From: an uncultured Burkholderiales bacterium
GTDB taxonomy: Bacteria; Pseudomonadota; Gammaproteobacteria; Burkholderiales; Burkholderiaceae_C
Reading direction: 5' to 3'
DNA: 35,417 nucleotides
Assembly: GCA_937871935.1 (NCBI GenBank)
Contig: CALMQI010000439.1
Span: 1 to 35,417, forward strand
The notes under the pieces were generated by a model. The model was given only the letters and a program-made list of their open reading frames with translations, was not told the origin of the DNA and ran no database searches. Shown here in pieces: positions 23,145 to 32,900 of the stretch (position 1 is its first letter; the number at the start of each line of letters is the position of its first letter). The translations under genes and the position numbers were made by a program.

Positions 23145-23365
23145 GTGCCTGCCGATTGTGGTCGGCCGCACTGCACGATCCGTGCGACGGCGTTCACGGT
23201 AGGCCGCTGCGCGTCGGGCCTCGAACCACCACGCGCGCACAACGCCGCGGTCGCGCGCACCGGGTGCGAGCGACTCGCACGCCCGCTGCGTGCGGGTTGA
23301 CCTCGTTCCCGCGCGTGTGTCGGGCGAGTAAGGTCGCTGCAGCTGCCACGCCAGAGCCCACCGCC

Positions 23366-25600
23366 ATGGCTGTCTCGACCGAGCATGAGAGCCAGGATCT
23401 GCCCGCCCTGCTGAGCGCATCGGCCACCTTCGGTGCGCTCGACGAGATCACGCGCGCGCGGCTGGCGGCCGCCATGCGTGCGCAGCGCGTGGCGCCGGGA
23501 GAGGTGCTGCTGCGTCAGGGCGAAGTCGGCGACGCGCTCTTCGTGGTCGGCCGCGGGCAGCTCCACGTTCGCCTGCGGCGCGACGATGGCAGCGACACGG
23601 TGATCGACACCGTGGGCCGCGGCGACGTCATCGGCGAGCTGCAGCTGGTGGTCGGCGGCGCCGCCTCGGCCACCGTGCTGGCCGCCGGGGAGGCGCTCGT
23701 CTTCCGGCTGCAGCGCCCCGACTTCGAGGCCCTGTGCGGCACCACCCCCGCGCTGCTGGACACGCTGACGCACATTGCCGCGCGGCACCTGCAGCGCCGC
23801 CAGCTGCTGGCCGTGCTGCCCGCGATGTTCGGCACGCTCGACACCGCCGACCAGGCCGCGCTGGAGCGCCAGGTCAGCTGGCGCACCCTGCACCGCGGCG
23901 AGGTGCTGTTTCGCAAGGGCGACCGCGGTGATGCCTGGTACGTGGTGACCAGCGGTCGCCTGGCGGTGGTGGAGCCCGCGCACAACGGCCTGCCCGAACG
24001 GCTGCTCTCCGAGGTGGGGCGCGGCGAGGGCATCGGCGAGATGGCGCTGCTGACCGGCCAGCCGCGCGCGGCCACCGTGTACGCCCTGCGCGACGCCGAA
24101 CTCGCCTGCTTTGCGGTGGAGCTGGTGGCCGAGCTGGTGGCCACGCGGCCGCAGGTGACGCTGGCCATGCTGCGCGGGCTGGCCCAGCGCATCACGCAGC
24201 AAGGCAGCACCGCGCCCCGCGCCGAGGCGGCCGGCCTCACGCTGACGCTGGTGCCGGCCACACCGGGGCTTGACATCGCCGGCCTGGCGCAGCGCATCAC
24301 CGCGGCGCTGAGCCGGTTCGGCCCGGCTCGCCTGCTGAGCAGCGCGCAGCTGCACGAAGTGGGCGTGGCCCACGACGCTGCCGCGCGCCCCGACCCGCAC
24401 CCCACCTGGACACGCGTGAGCACCTGGCTCGAGGAGCAGAGCGCGCTGCATCGCTTTCTGGTGCTGGTGGCCGATGCCGCACCCAGCGGCTGGAGCGCGC
24501 GCGCGGTGGGCCATGCCGATCAGGTGGTCATCGTGGCCGATGCGACGGGCGACGCCGAGCCCGGCGCGCTGGAGCGCGCGCTGCTACCGTCGAGCCCTGA
24601 GCAGCGCGACGTGCGGCGCCTGCTGGTGCTGCTGCATCGCGACGACAGTCAGCCGCCGCGTGGCACCGCGCGCTGGCTGGCCGCGCGCCAGGTCGAGGCG
24701 CACCTGCACCTGCGTCTGGACCGCGACGACGACATAAAGCGTCTCGCGCGCCGGTTGGCCGGCCGAGGCGTGGCGCTGGCGCTGTCGGGCGGCGGTGCGC
24801 GAGCCTGCGCCCACATGGGCGTGGTGCGGGCACTGCGCGAGCACGCCATCCCGATCGACCTGGTCACCGGCACCAGCGCCGGCGCGCTGGTGGGCTACCT
24901 GGCGGCGGCCGGCGCGAGCGACGAGCAGATGGCCGACGCCGCGGCGCGCTTCTATCGCGCGCGCCCTTTCAAGGGCTACACGCTGCCGCTGTTTTCGCTG
25001 CTCAGCGGCGACCGCCTGAGCCGCGCGCTGCAGGCGCAATGCGGCGATACCCAGCTCGAGGACCTGTGGCTGCCGCTGGTGGTGGTGTCGAGCAACCTCA
25101 CACGCCGATCGGTGGAGCTGCACACACGCGGTCCGGCCTGGCAGGCCCTGCGGGCCAGCAGCTCGCTGCCGGGCCTGGTGGAGCCGCAACTTCGCGACGG
25201 GCAACTGCTGGTGGACGGTGGCCTGATCGACAACCTGCCGGTGGGGGTGGCCCGCGAGCGGCTCGCCGGCCGTGTGATTGCGGTGGACGTGACCTCGGAC
25301 CTCGACCTCACCACCACGGCCCGCGCGTACCCCTCGCCGTGGCTCGAGCTCGCGGCGCGGCTCATGGGGCGGCGAGCGGGCGCGGGCGCCGCACCGCCCG
25401 GCATGTCCGAGGTGATGATGCACAGCCTGCTGCTGGCCAGCCTGGCCCACACGCGGCGCATGCGGGCCGAGGCCGACCTGTGTCTGCGGCCCGACCTGGC
25501 CGGGTTTGGCCTGCTGGCGCTCGCACGGCATGCCGAGATCATCGAGGCGGGGTACCAGTACGCGAGCGCGCATCTGGGCGCGTTTGCCGCGGCGGCTTGA
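23366..25600 (+). CDS. NTE-like protein: two CNB domains and a patatin phospholipase
   Basis: A 744-residue protein with the layout of neuropathy target esterase. CNB1 (about 15-130) has the cassette GELQLVVGGAASATV without the phosphate-binding Arg, so it is degenerate. CNB2 (about 150-275) has the full GEMALLTGQPRAATV. A middle region (290-460) is followed by a patatin domain: LALSGGGARACAHMG (oxyanion loop), GTSAGALVGYL (nucleophile Ser504) and LLVDGGLIDNLPV (Asp617). It hydrolyses phospholipid or lysophospholipid acyl esters, probably at the inner membrane. Ligand control by CNB2 is inference. ATG 23366 has only a weak purine stretch. The secreted metzincin gene follows after 33 nt. Confidence 0.93.
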   Translation: MAVSTEHESQDLPALLSASATFGALDEITRARLAAAMRAQRVAPGEVLLRQGEVGDALFVVGRGQLHVRLRRDDGSDTVIDTVGRGDVIGELQLVVGGAASATVLAAGEALVFRLQRPDFEALCGTTPALLDTLTHIAARHLQRRQLLAVLPAMFGTLDTADQAALERQVSWRTLHRGEVLFRKGDRGDAWYVVTSGRLAVVEPAHNGLPERLLSEVGRGEGIGEMALLTGQPRAATVYALRDAELACFAVELVAELVATRPQVTLAMLRGLAQRITQQGSTAPRAEAAGLTLTLVPATPGLDIAGLAQRITAALSRFGPARLLSSAQLHEVGVAHDAAARPDPHPTWTRVSTWLEEQSALHRFLVLVADAAPSGWSARAVGHADQVVIVADATGDAEPGALERALLPSSPEQRDVRRLLVLLHRDDSQPPRGTARWLAARQVEAHLHLRLDRDDDIKRLARRLAGRGVALALSGGGARACAHMGVVRALREHAIPIDLVTGTSAGALVGYLAAAGASDEQMADAAARFYRARPFKGYTLPLFSLLSGDRLSRALQAQCGDTQLEDLWLPLVVVSSNLTRRSVELHTRGPAWQALRASSSLPGLVEPQLRDGQLLVDGGLIDNLPVGVARERLAGRVIAVDVTSDLDLTTTARAYPSPWLELAARLMGRRAGAGAAPPGMSEVMMHSLLLASLAHTRRMRAEADLCLRPDLAGFGLLALARHAEIIEAGYQYASAHLGAFAAAA

Positions 25601-25633
25601 TCGTCCAGGCGCGCCGGAGTTGAAGGTGACAGG

Positions 25634-26290
25634 ATGAAGATGCTCTCGACGTGCATCGTGTTGCTGGCCTGTCTGACGGCCAGCGTGTGTCAGGCGCAGT
25701 TCGGCGTGCCCTGGCGCCATGTGCCGGCCGTTGTTGTCATCGGTGCAGAAGGCGATGCACGCAACGCCCTCGTGAACGACGCGATCTCCTTCTGGAACCA
25801 GTCGCTCCAGGAGCTCGGCTCGGGGTTCAGGTTGCCCGCGGCCACCCATGTGGTGCAGGCGTTTCCGGAGCACGCATTGCAGGCGCTGAGCCAGTCCATC
25901 GTGGGCGCGCGCGTGGGATCGGTGGTCGTTCCAGCCGAGCTGCACGATCTGCCCGGCGAGCTGACGATCGCGCTCGGCAACGCCGACTTCATCTCGTTCG
26001 CCAGCCCGTTCTTCGGCTCCGGCTCGAGGCGCGTCGTCGCCATTCGATCGATCAACCTGTTCCCGATGAGCCTGCCGAACGTCGCCCGCAACGTGATCGT
26101 CCACGAGCTCGGGCATGCGATCGGCCTCGGCCACAACAACGACCCGAGCATGCTCATGTGCGGCAGGCCGGCGAGCTGCAGGCCAGCGCTCTTTCAGTCG
26201 GCGGTGCCGCGCGTCTTCGCGCTCACCGACGACGAGAAGCGACAACTCATCGCCATGTATCCGGCTCAGTGGAAACCGAGCCCACGATAG
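25634..26290 (+). CDS. Secreted metzincin (matrixin-like) metalloprotease
   Basis: A 218-residue protein with a signal peptide (STCIVLLACLTASVCQAQ). VIVHELGHAIGLGH gives the full H-E-x-x-H-x-x-G-x-x-H zinc motif, and PSMLMCG is the Met-turn beneath it, so the active site is complete. The domain before it has DAISFWNQSLQELG, a helix typical of matrixins. No separate propeptide with a cysteine switch or C-terminal repeat is visible, so this is a minimal catalytic-domain protease. It should cleave proteins in the periplasm or outside. A GACAGG purine stretch precedes ATG 25634. It follows the NTE-like gene closely and may be co-transcribed. Confidence 0.87.
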   Translation: MKMLSTCIVLLACLTASVCQAQFGVPWRHVPAVVVIGAEGDARNALVNDAISFWNQSLQELGSGFRLPAATHVVQAFPEHALQALSQSIVGARVGSVVVPAELHDLPGELTIALGNADFISFASPFFGSGSRRVVAIRSINLFPMSLPNVARNVIVHELGHAIGLGHNNDPSMLMCGRPASCRPALFQSAVPRVFALTDDEKRQLIAMYPAQWKPSPR

Positions 26291-26372
26291 CCTTGGTTCG
26301 CCGGCCTGACGCGCCGGGCGATTCCCGGGTACGCTGCCGGCACGGTTCGACGCGAATGACGGAGCCCCTGCC

Positions 26373-28055
26373 ATGGACGACCTGCTGATCCGCCATGCCA
26401 CGCTCTACGACGGCAGCGGCGCCGACCCGATGCGCGCCGACCTGGCCGTGCGCGCCGGCCGCATCCGCGCCATCGCGCCCTCGCTGCCCGTCGATGCCAG
26501 GCAGGTCATCGACGCCGACGGCCTGGCGTTGATGCCTGGCATCATCGACAGCCACACCCACTACGACGCCCAGCTCACCTGGGACCCGTATGCCCGCCCC
26601 TCGCCGGCGATGGGCGTGACGACGGCGGCGATCGGCAACTGCGGCTTCACCATCGCGCCGTGCCGCCCGCACGACCGCGAGCTGACGATGCGCAACCTCA
26701 CGCAGGTGGAGGGCATGTCGTTCGAGGTGCTGCAGCGCGGTGTGCGCTGGGAGTTCGAGACCTTTGCCGAATACCTGGCGCAGCTGCGCCGCACCGGCTG
26801 CGCGATCAACCTCGCTGCCTACGTGGGCCACTCGTCGCTGCGCACCTGGGTGATGGGCGCCGACGCCAACCAGCGCGCCGCCACCGCAGCCGAGGTGTCG
26901 CAGATGGCCACGCTGGTGCGCGAGGCCATGGCCGCCGGCGCGGTGGGGCTGGCCAGCTCCACCAGCCCGGCACACAACGGCGCCGGCGGCGCGCCGATGC
27001 CCTCGCGCCTGGCCGCCGACGAGGAGCACCTGGCTCTCATCGAAGCCATGGGCGAGAGCGGCCGCGGCGTCTACATGGTGACCAAGGGCGCGCAGATGAA
27101 GGTGGCGCTGCTCGAGCAGATGGCCGCGCGCGCCCGCCGGCCGGTGATGATCGCCGCGCTGCTGCACAACGGCACCAACCCGGGCGCGGTGTTCGCCGAC
27201 CTCGACGCCATCAGCGCCGCCAACGCGCGCGGCCATCGGCTGATCGGCCAGGTATCGTGCTGCCCGTTGACGATGGACTACACCATGGCTTCGCCCTACC
27301 CGGTGGAAGGCCTGGCGAGCTGGAAGCCCGCGCTCGGCCTGCAGGGCGAGCGGCTGCGCGGCGTGCTGGCCGACCCGGCGTTCCGCCAGGGTGTGCGGCA
27401 GGAGCTGGCCGAAGCCTCGACCTTCCGCCTCTTCAACGGCGAGTGGGACAAGGTGCACGTGGTCGAGGTGGCGCAAGCGCGCCACCGCGAGCTCGAGCAG
27501 CGCAGCGTGCACGCCATCGCGCGCCTGGCGGGCAAGGACCCGCTCGATGCGATGCTCGACCTCGCACTGGCCGAAGACCTGGCCACCGTCTTCACCGCGA
27601 AGCTGCTCAACAGCGACGAGGCCGCGGTGGCGCGGCTGCTGAACCACCCGCACAGCCTGATCTCGCTGTCCGACGCCGGCGCGCACCTCACGTTCTTCAA
27701 CGACGCGGGCTTCGGCCTGCACCTGCTGGGCCACTGGGTGCGCGAGCGCGGCGCGCTGCGCCTGCAGGACGCGGTGCGGCGCCTCACGCAGCAGAGCGCA
27801 GAGATCTTCGGGCTGCCCGGCCGTGGCCTGTTGCGCCAGGGCTATGCCGCCGACCTGCTGCTGTTCGACCCGGCCACGGTGGGCCGAGGCCGCAGCCACC
27901 GCGTGTTCGACCTGCCCGGCGGCGCGCCGCGGCTGCACACCGATGCGGTGGGCGTGCACGCCGTGTGGGTCAACGGCGAGCAGGTGGCGGACGGCAGCGG
28001 TGTGCTTGCCGATGCACCGCTGCGTGGTGAGGTGATCGCCGAGTTCGCGCGCTGA
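26373..28055 (+). CDS. N-acyl-D-amino-acid deacylase (D-aminoacylase) family amidohydrolase
   Basis: A 560-residue amidohydrolase-superfamily enzyme with a TIM-barrel metal site. DLLIRHATLYDGSGADP begins the beta-sandwich. IIDSHTHYDAQLTWDP is the metal-binding H-x-H. GVTTAAIGNCGFTIAPC, GLASSTSPAHN and SLSDAGAHLTFF near residue 430 are characteristic of the D-aminoacylase group. The family hydrolyses N-acyl-D-amino acids and related amides; the exact substrate is open. GGAG lies 8 nt before ATG 26373. Length is slightly above the usual 480-540. It is convergent with the HPF/RaiA gene. Confidence 0.9.
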   Translation: MDDLLIRHATLYDGSGADPMRADLAVRAGRIRAIAPSLPVDARQVIDADGLALMPGIIDSHTHYDAQLTWDPYARPSPAMGVTTAAIGNCGFTIAPCRPHDRELTMRNLTQVEGMSFEVLQRGVRWEFETFAEYLAQLRRTGCAINLAAYVGHSSLRTWVMGADANQRAATAAEVSQMATLVREAMAAGAVGLASSTSPAHNGAGGAPMPSRLAADEEHLALIEAMGESGRGVYMVTKGAQMKVALLEQMAARARRPVMIAALLHNGTNPGAVFADLDAISAANARGHRLIGQVSCCPLTMDYTMASPYPVEGLASWKPALGLQGERLRGVLADPAFRQGVRQELAEASTFRLFNGEWDKVHVVEVAQARHRELEQRSVHAIARLAGKDPLDAMLDLALAEDLATVFTAKLLNSDEAAVARLLNHPHSLISLSDAGAHLTFFNDAGFGLHLLGHWVRERGALRLQDAVRRLTQQSAEIFGLPGRGLLRQGYAADLLLFDPATVGRGRSHRVFDLPGGAPRLHTDAVGVHAVWVNGEQVADGSGVLADAPLRGEVIAEFAR

Positions 28056-28091
28056 ACCGCGAGCGCCGTCGCGCACGCTGTGGCCCGCGCC

Positions 28092-28493
28092 CTAGGGCTT
28101 TGCCGGCACACCGTCGGCAGAATCGACAACGACTTCGCTGCTGACCGCGGCCGCCACTGCGGCCTGGGAACGCTGACCGCGCGGGTCGTGCTTCGCGATC
28201 TCGGCGCCGACTGCGCGCTTGAGCTTGCGCAGCGCCCCGTCGATGGCCTGATGCGCGTTGCCGGATTGATCTTTCACCACGACGGCGTCCAGCCCCTTCA
28301 GCGTGGCCTGCAGCGTGCAGTGGATGTCGTTGCCGCTCGTCTTCGGCTGGCCGTTGGCGCCGGACAGGTGGGCTTCGACGCGCGTCACCCGTTCACCGAA
28401 GCGCCCCATCGCGGCATTGACGACGGTCGCAAAGTGCTCGGCCATCAGCTGGCTGCTGTCGGTGTTGGGGTCGGATTGAAGCAGGATCTGCAT
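28092..28493 (-). CDS. HPF/RaiA family ribosome-associated protein
   Basis: A 133-residue protein of the ribosome hibernation/sigma-54 modulation group. MQILLQSDPNTDSSQLMAEH and RFGERVTRVEAHLSGANG are followed by the conserved HCTLQATLKGLDAVVVKD and a helix AIDGALRKLKRAVG, giving the beta-alpha-beta-beta-beta-alpha fold. The Ala/Val-rich acidic tail (QAAVAAAVSSEVVVDSADG) replaces the longer dimerising C-terminal domain, so this is a short form. It should bind the small ribosomal subunit in stationary phase. AAGG is 5 nt before ATG 28493. It follows the monooxygenase after 113 bp. Confidence 0.85.
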   Translation of the reverse strand: MQILLQSDPNTDSSQLMAEHFATVVNAAMGRFGERVTRVEAHLSGANGQPKTSGNDIHCTLQATLKGLDAVVVKDQSGNAHQAIDGALRKLKRAVGAEIAKHDPRGQRSQAAVAAAVSSEVVVDSADGVPAKP

Positions 28494-28606
28494 GGGCGCC
28501 TTGCGCGTGTGGCTGGGTCTCGCAGACTGCGCTGCCCCGGTGGGCGCGTCGGTGCGCCACCGCACATTGCGCAGGCCTTGGGCGGCGACACGCCGTCGGC
28601 GCTGGC

Positions 28607-29917
28607 TCAGGCGTAGCGCTGTTGCTGCACCCGCGCCCCGGGCGCAATGGTGGGCGCCGCCGTGTTCAGCGCCTCGATCGCCAGGCCCGCGGCCGCCTTG
28701 TAGCGGGCCATGAAGGCCTCGCGCTCGGCGGGCGGCACCACGGTGTCGATGTCGTCGAACACGCCGCCGCAGCGCTCGTCCACCAGGTTCAGCAGGCCGA
28801 AGGGGCCGGCGCCGCGGTTGCGCAACACCAGCGCCGAGATGTCCTTGCACAGCCGCTCGTCGTACGCGCGCAGCGCCTCGGGCGTGACGCCGTGGCGCAG
28901 CATCGTCGCGCCCAGCACGCGCGCATCCACGATGGCCTGGCTGGCGCCGTTGGAGCCGGTGGGGTACATCACGTGCGCGGCGTCGCCCAGCAGCGCCACG
29001 CGGCCGTCCACCCAGGTGGGCACGGGGTCGCGGTCGATCATCGGGTACTCGAAGACCTCGCGCGCGCCGCGCAGCATCGTCGGCACGTCGAGCCAGCGGT
29101 AGTTCCAGCCCTCGAAGTGGCCGATGAACTCGTCGATGGCAACGCGGCGGTTCCAGTCGCCCTGCGTCCAGCCGCCGGCGTTGTTCACCGTGATCTCGGC
29201 GATCCAGTTGATGGTGGCCAGGCCGCTCACCGGGTCGGGCGGCGAGATCGGGTACAGCACCACGCGGTGCCGTGCCGAACCGAGGCCGACGAACGACGCG
29301 CCGCTGCGGATCGGCACACCGGGCGTGACGCCGCGCCACATGATCGCCCCGCCCCACTGGATGGGCGGCTGGTTCGGGTGCATCTGCGCCCGCACGGCCG
29401 AGTGCAGCCCGTCGGCCGCCACCAGCAGCCGGCCCCGCAGCTCTCTGCGCACGCCATCGCGCGACTCCACCTGCGCCACCACGCCGCCCTCTGCCTCGCG
29501 GTAGCCCACCACGCGCTGGCCCAGGCGCACGGCACCCGGCCCCAGCCGCTCGAGCAGCGTGCGGTACAGCAGCATCTGCAGCCGTCCGCGGTGCACCGAA
29601 TACTGCGGCCAGCGGTAGCCGGCCAGCAGGCCGCGCGGCTCGCTGTAGATGTCGTTGCCGTTGCGGCCCACCAGCGCCCACTCGCGCGTGGCGATGCCCA
29701 CGGTGTCGAGCACCTCGGCCTTGAGGCCGAGATCGAACAGCTCGCGCACGGCGTTGGGCTGCAGGTTGATGCCCACGCCCAGCGGCTGCAGCTCGGGCAC
29801 GCTCTCGAGCACCAGGCACGGCACGCCGATCTGATGCAACGTGAGCGCCACGGCCATGCCGCCGATGCCGCCACCGGCGATGAGGACGGGGTCTTGGGGA
29901 ATGTTGGAGGGGTTCAC
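28607..29917 (-). CDS. FAD-dependent monooxygenase (flavin-dependent oxidoreductase)
   Basis: A 436-residue group A flavoprotein hydroxylase. VLIAGGGIGGMAVALTLHQI is the Rossmann G-x-G-x-x-G that binds FAD. LLVAADGLHSAVRAQM is the D-G motif, and ALLGDAAHVMYPTGSNGASQ is the G-D motif contacting the ribityl chain. The sequence between resembles PhzS-type and related hydroxylases acting on aromatic substrates, but the substrate is unknown. NAD(P)H should reduce the flavin. It starts with GTG 29917 without a Shine-Dalgarno sequence. It is downstream of the cyclase-AAA-TPR gene by 61 bp on the same strand. Confidence 0.92.
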   Translation of the reverse strand: MNPSNIPQDPVLIAGGGIGGMAVALTLHQIGVPCLVLESVPELQPLGVGINLQPNAVRELFDLGLKAEVLDTVGIATREWALVGRNGNDIYSEPRGLLAGYRWPQYSVHRGRLQMLLYRTLLERLGPGAVRLGQRVVGYREAEGGVVAQVESRDGVRRELRGRLLVAADGLHSAVRAQMHPNQPPIQWGGAIMWRGVTPGVPIRSGASFVGLGSARHRVVLYPISPPDPVSGLATINWIAEITVNNAGGWTQGDWNRRVAIDEFIGHFEGWNYRWLDVPTMLRGAREVFEYPMIDRDPVPTWVDGRVALLGDAAHVMYPTGSNGASQAIVDARVLGATMLRHGVTPEALRAYDERLCKDISALVLRNRGAGPFGLLNLVDERCGGVFDDIDTVVPPAEREAFMARYKAAAGLAIEALNTAAPTIAPGARVQQQRYA

Positions 29918-29978
29918 GGGGCGTGATTGTCCACGGCGGCGGTGCGGTGGGCCGGCGAGGCTGCGAAGACGGATCCGC

Positions 29979-32900
29979 TCATTCCTCGCCGGTGCTGCGC
30001 CCGCGCTCGTTTCGCCATCTCGCCAGGATCTCGCGGTGTTCGGCGATGCGGCTCAGAAAGCTTGCGCGCAGCGCCGGGTCGTCGATCGTGGCGGCGCGGC
30101 TCTGCAGCAGCGCGTGCGCGCGTTCCAGCGGCGCCGCGGCGCGCGGGTCGCCGGCGGCGGCCAGCACCTGATGACAGGTGAGCAGGATGCGCTTCGCATC
30201 CGCGCCCTCCAGTGCGCCGGCGCCAGCCGCGCGGGCCAGCAGCCGCTCGACGAAGGCCATCGCGCCGGCGAGGTCTGATGCGTCCAACGCCACCCTGGCG
30301 CGGCCCGCCAGGGCATCGTGTTCGACGCCGTGGCCGATGGCGGCTGCCACCGACTCGGCGCGTTCGAATGCTGCCGCGGCGGCCGCGTGATTCCCCAGCG
30401 CGAGCTCGGCCTCGCCCACACGGCACAGGCTCTGCGCCTCGAAGTCGCGCGCCTGCACGTGCACCGCGGTGTCGAGCGCCTGGCGGGCGACGGCGAGCGC
30501 CCGTGCCGCGTCACCCTGGCGCAGCAGGGTGTGCGACAAGTCCCCCAGCGCGCCGCACTCCAGCGAGCGGGCGCCCGCGGCGCGGCTCAGTCTCAAGGCG
30601 TCCTCCAGGCATTGCCGCGCCTTGTCCAACTCGCCGAACCAGAGCCAGTCGCCCCCCACGTTGCTGAGCGCGATGGCCTCGCCCTGCGGGTCGCCCAGTT
30701 CGCGCCAGATCGCCTGGTCTTGCAGGTCCAGGCTCAGCCCGGTGACCTGATCGTCCCTCAACGACGCGATGTACGAAAGCGCATTGAGGAACACGCCCTC
30801 CACCCTGCGCAGCCCGCGTGCCCGCGCCTCGGCCAGGCCTTCGCGGGCCAGTGCTTCGCCCGCCGCCAGCTCGCCAAGCGCGCCCAGCGCGTCGGCCAGC
30901 AGACGCTGTGCCTCCAGTTTCGACACCACGTCGCCCGCCCGCTCGGCGAATGCCATGGCCCGGGCCGCATCGACTTGCTGCGCGCGATGGTCGGCCGTGC
31001 GCATCGCGAGCAGGCTTTCGCGGCGGGCGGCAAACGCGCGGCGGCTGTCGTCGTCCAGCGCATCGGCCACCCTGTGCAGCGCATTCAGCGTCGCGCGCTG
31101 TTCGGCGCGATGGCCCTGCAGGTTCAGCGCGTACTCGCGCACGACAAGCACGCGCCAGCGCAGGGCGAGTGCTTCGGCTCCTGCTGAAAGCTCCGTGTGG
31201 CGGTCGAGCAGCCCGATGGACCGCGCGGCATGGCGCAAGGCCACGTCGTGCGCATAACGCGCCTTCGCGTGCTCGGCAGCGCGGGCGAAGTACTCGCATG
31301 CGTTCGCGCTGTCGCCGGCCAGTTCGAAGTGTTCGGCCGTGGCACCGAGGAAGTCGCTCGCCCGCGCACCGGTCAGGCCCGACAGAAAGTCTGCAGCGCG
31401 GGCGTGCAGCGCCCGTTTCGCGCGCCTGAGCACGGTGGCGTAGGTCACTTCGTGCAGGATCTGGTGGCTGAACGCGTATTCGCGCATGCCCTCCACCGCG
31501 GCATCCAGCCGCGGCGGCGTGAGCCCGCGCCGCGTCAGCGCCGGCAATGCCGCCGGCGACCGCGCATCGAGCGCGGCCAGGGCCTGGTCCCAGAACACCT
31601 GGCCGATCACGCTGGCCTCTTGCAGCGCCAGCCGTTCGGGCCCCGGCAGGCTGTCGAGCCGCGCCTGCAGCACACCGGTGAGCGAGGCCGGTATCTGCGT
31701 GACGAGCAGCTTCTCGGGGCGCAGCGTCCAGCGCGCGCCACTGGTCGCAATGGCGCCCTGGTCGACCAGCATCTTGACCAGCTCTTCCATGTAGAACGGG
31801 TTGCCCTCGGCACGCTGGGCCACCAGCTCGCTCACCGCCGCGGGCGCCTGCGGCAGGCTCTTCAGCAGCTCGCCGGCCAGCTGTCGGCTGGCGCCCGGGC
31901 CCAGCGGTTGCAGGTCGAGGCGCTGGTGCACGCCACGTCCCCAGTCGCTGCGGCGCTCGAACAGCGCGGGCCGCGTCAGCGCGAGCAGCAGCATCGGCAC
32001 ATCGCGGTTCACCTCGGGCAGATGGCTCAGGAAGTCGAGCGTGCCGTCGTCGGCCCAGTGCAGGTCTTCGAGCTGCAGCACGATCGGGCGGCCGTCGCTG
32101 GCCGAAACCCTGCGAAAGACCTGCGCCGCTGCATGCAGAGCGTGGTCGCGGATCTGCCGGGAGTCGTCGACGATCCCCTTCACGTGGCGGCTGTCGCGGA
32201 AGTCGATGCCGAGCAGATGCCCCAGCAGGTGGGCATGGCCCTCGGCGACGTCGGCGCCGTCGTCATGCACGAAGAGCGGCACGATGCCTTGCTCGATCTT
32301 GGCCCGGGCCGCATCGAGCGTGTCGTCGTCGGCGATCTGCAGCCGCCAGGCCAGGATGTCGCGCAGCAAGCCGAACGGCTGGCTCTGCGTCTGCTGCGTG
32401 GCCCGACCACGAAACAGGTAGAAGCTTTCCGGCCGGGCCTCGGACCAGGCCTCGAACTCGTGCAGCAGGCGGCTCTTGCCGATGCCGGCTTCGGCGACCA
32501 CGGTCACCGTGATCAGCTGCTTCGCCACGAAGAGCCGCCCGAAGGCCTGCTGCAGCTGCTGAAACTCGGCATCGCGGCCGACCATGCGCGTGGCCACCCC
32601 CTCGATGCCGCGCGTGCCGATGTGAAACGAGCGCGGCTTGGCGCGCACGACGAGATAACTCTGCACCGGCTCGTCGAAACCCTTGACCAGCAGCGCGGGC
32701 TGCGGCTCGACGTCGAACATGCCGCGCACCAGCGCATAGGTGTCATGGCTGATGCGCAAGGCACCGGCCGGCGCCGTCTGCTCCATGCGCGCGGCAATGT
32801 TGACGGCCATGCCGCGGATGGTGCCCTCGGCATCGACGCCGCCGCCCAGCAACACGCCGCCGGTGTGGATGCCGACACGCACGTTGAAACCCGCGTGGCC

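Noticed and set aside
23297-23334. TTGACC and TAAGGT as a promoter for the NTE-like gene.
   Set aside because: The spacing is 26 bp, too long for a sigma70 promoter; no better -35 is visible at 17 bp.
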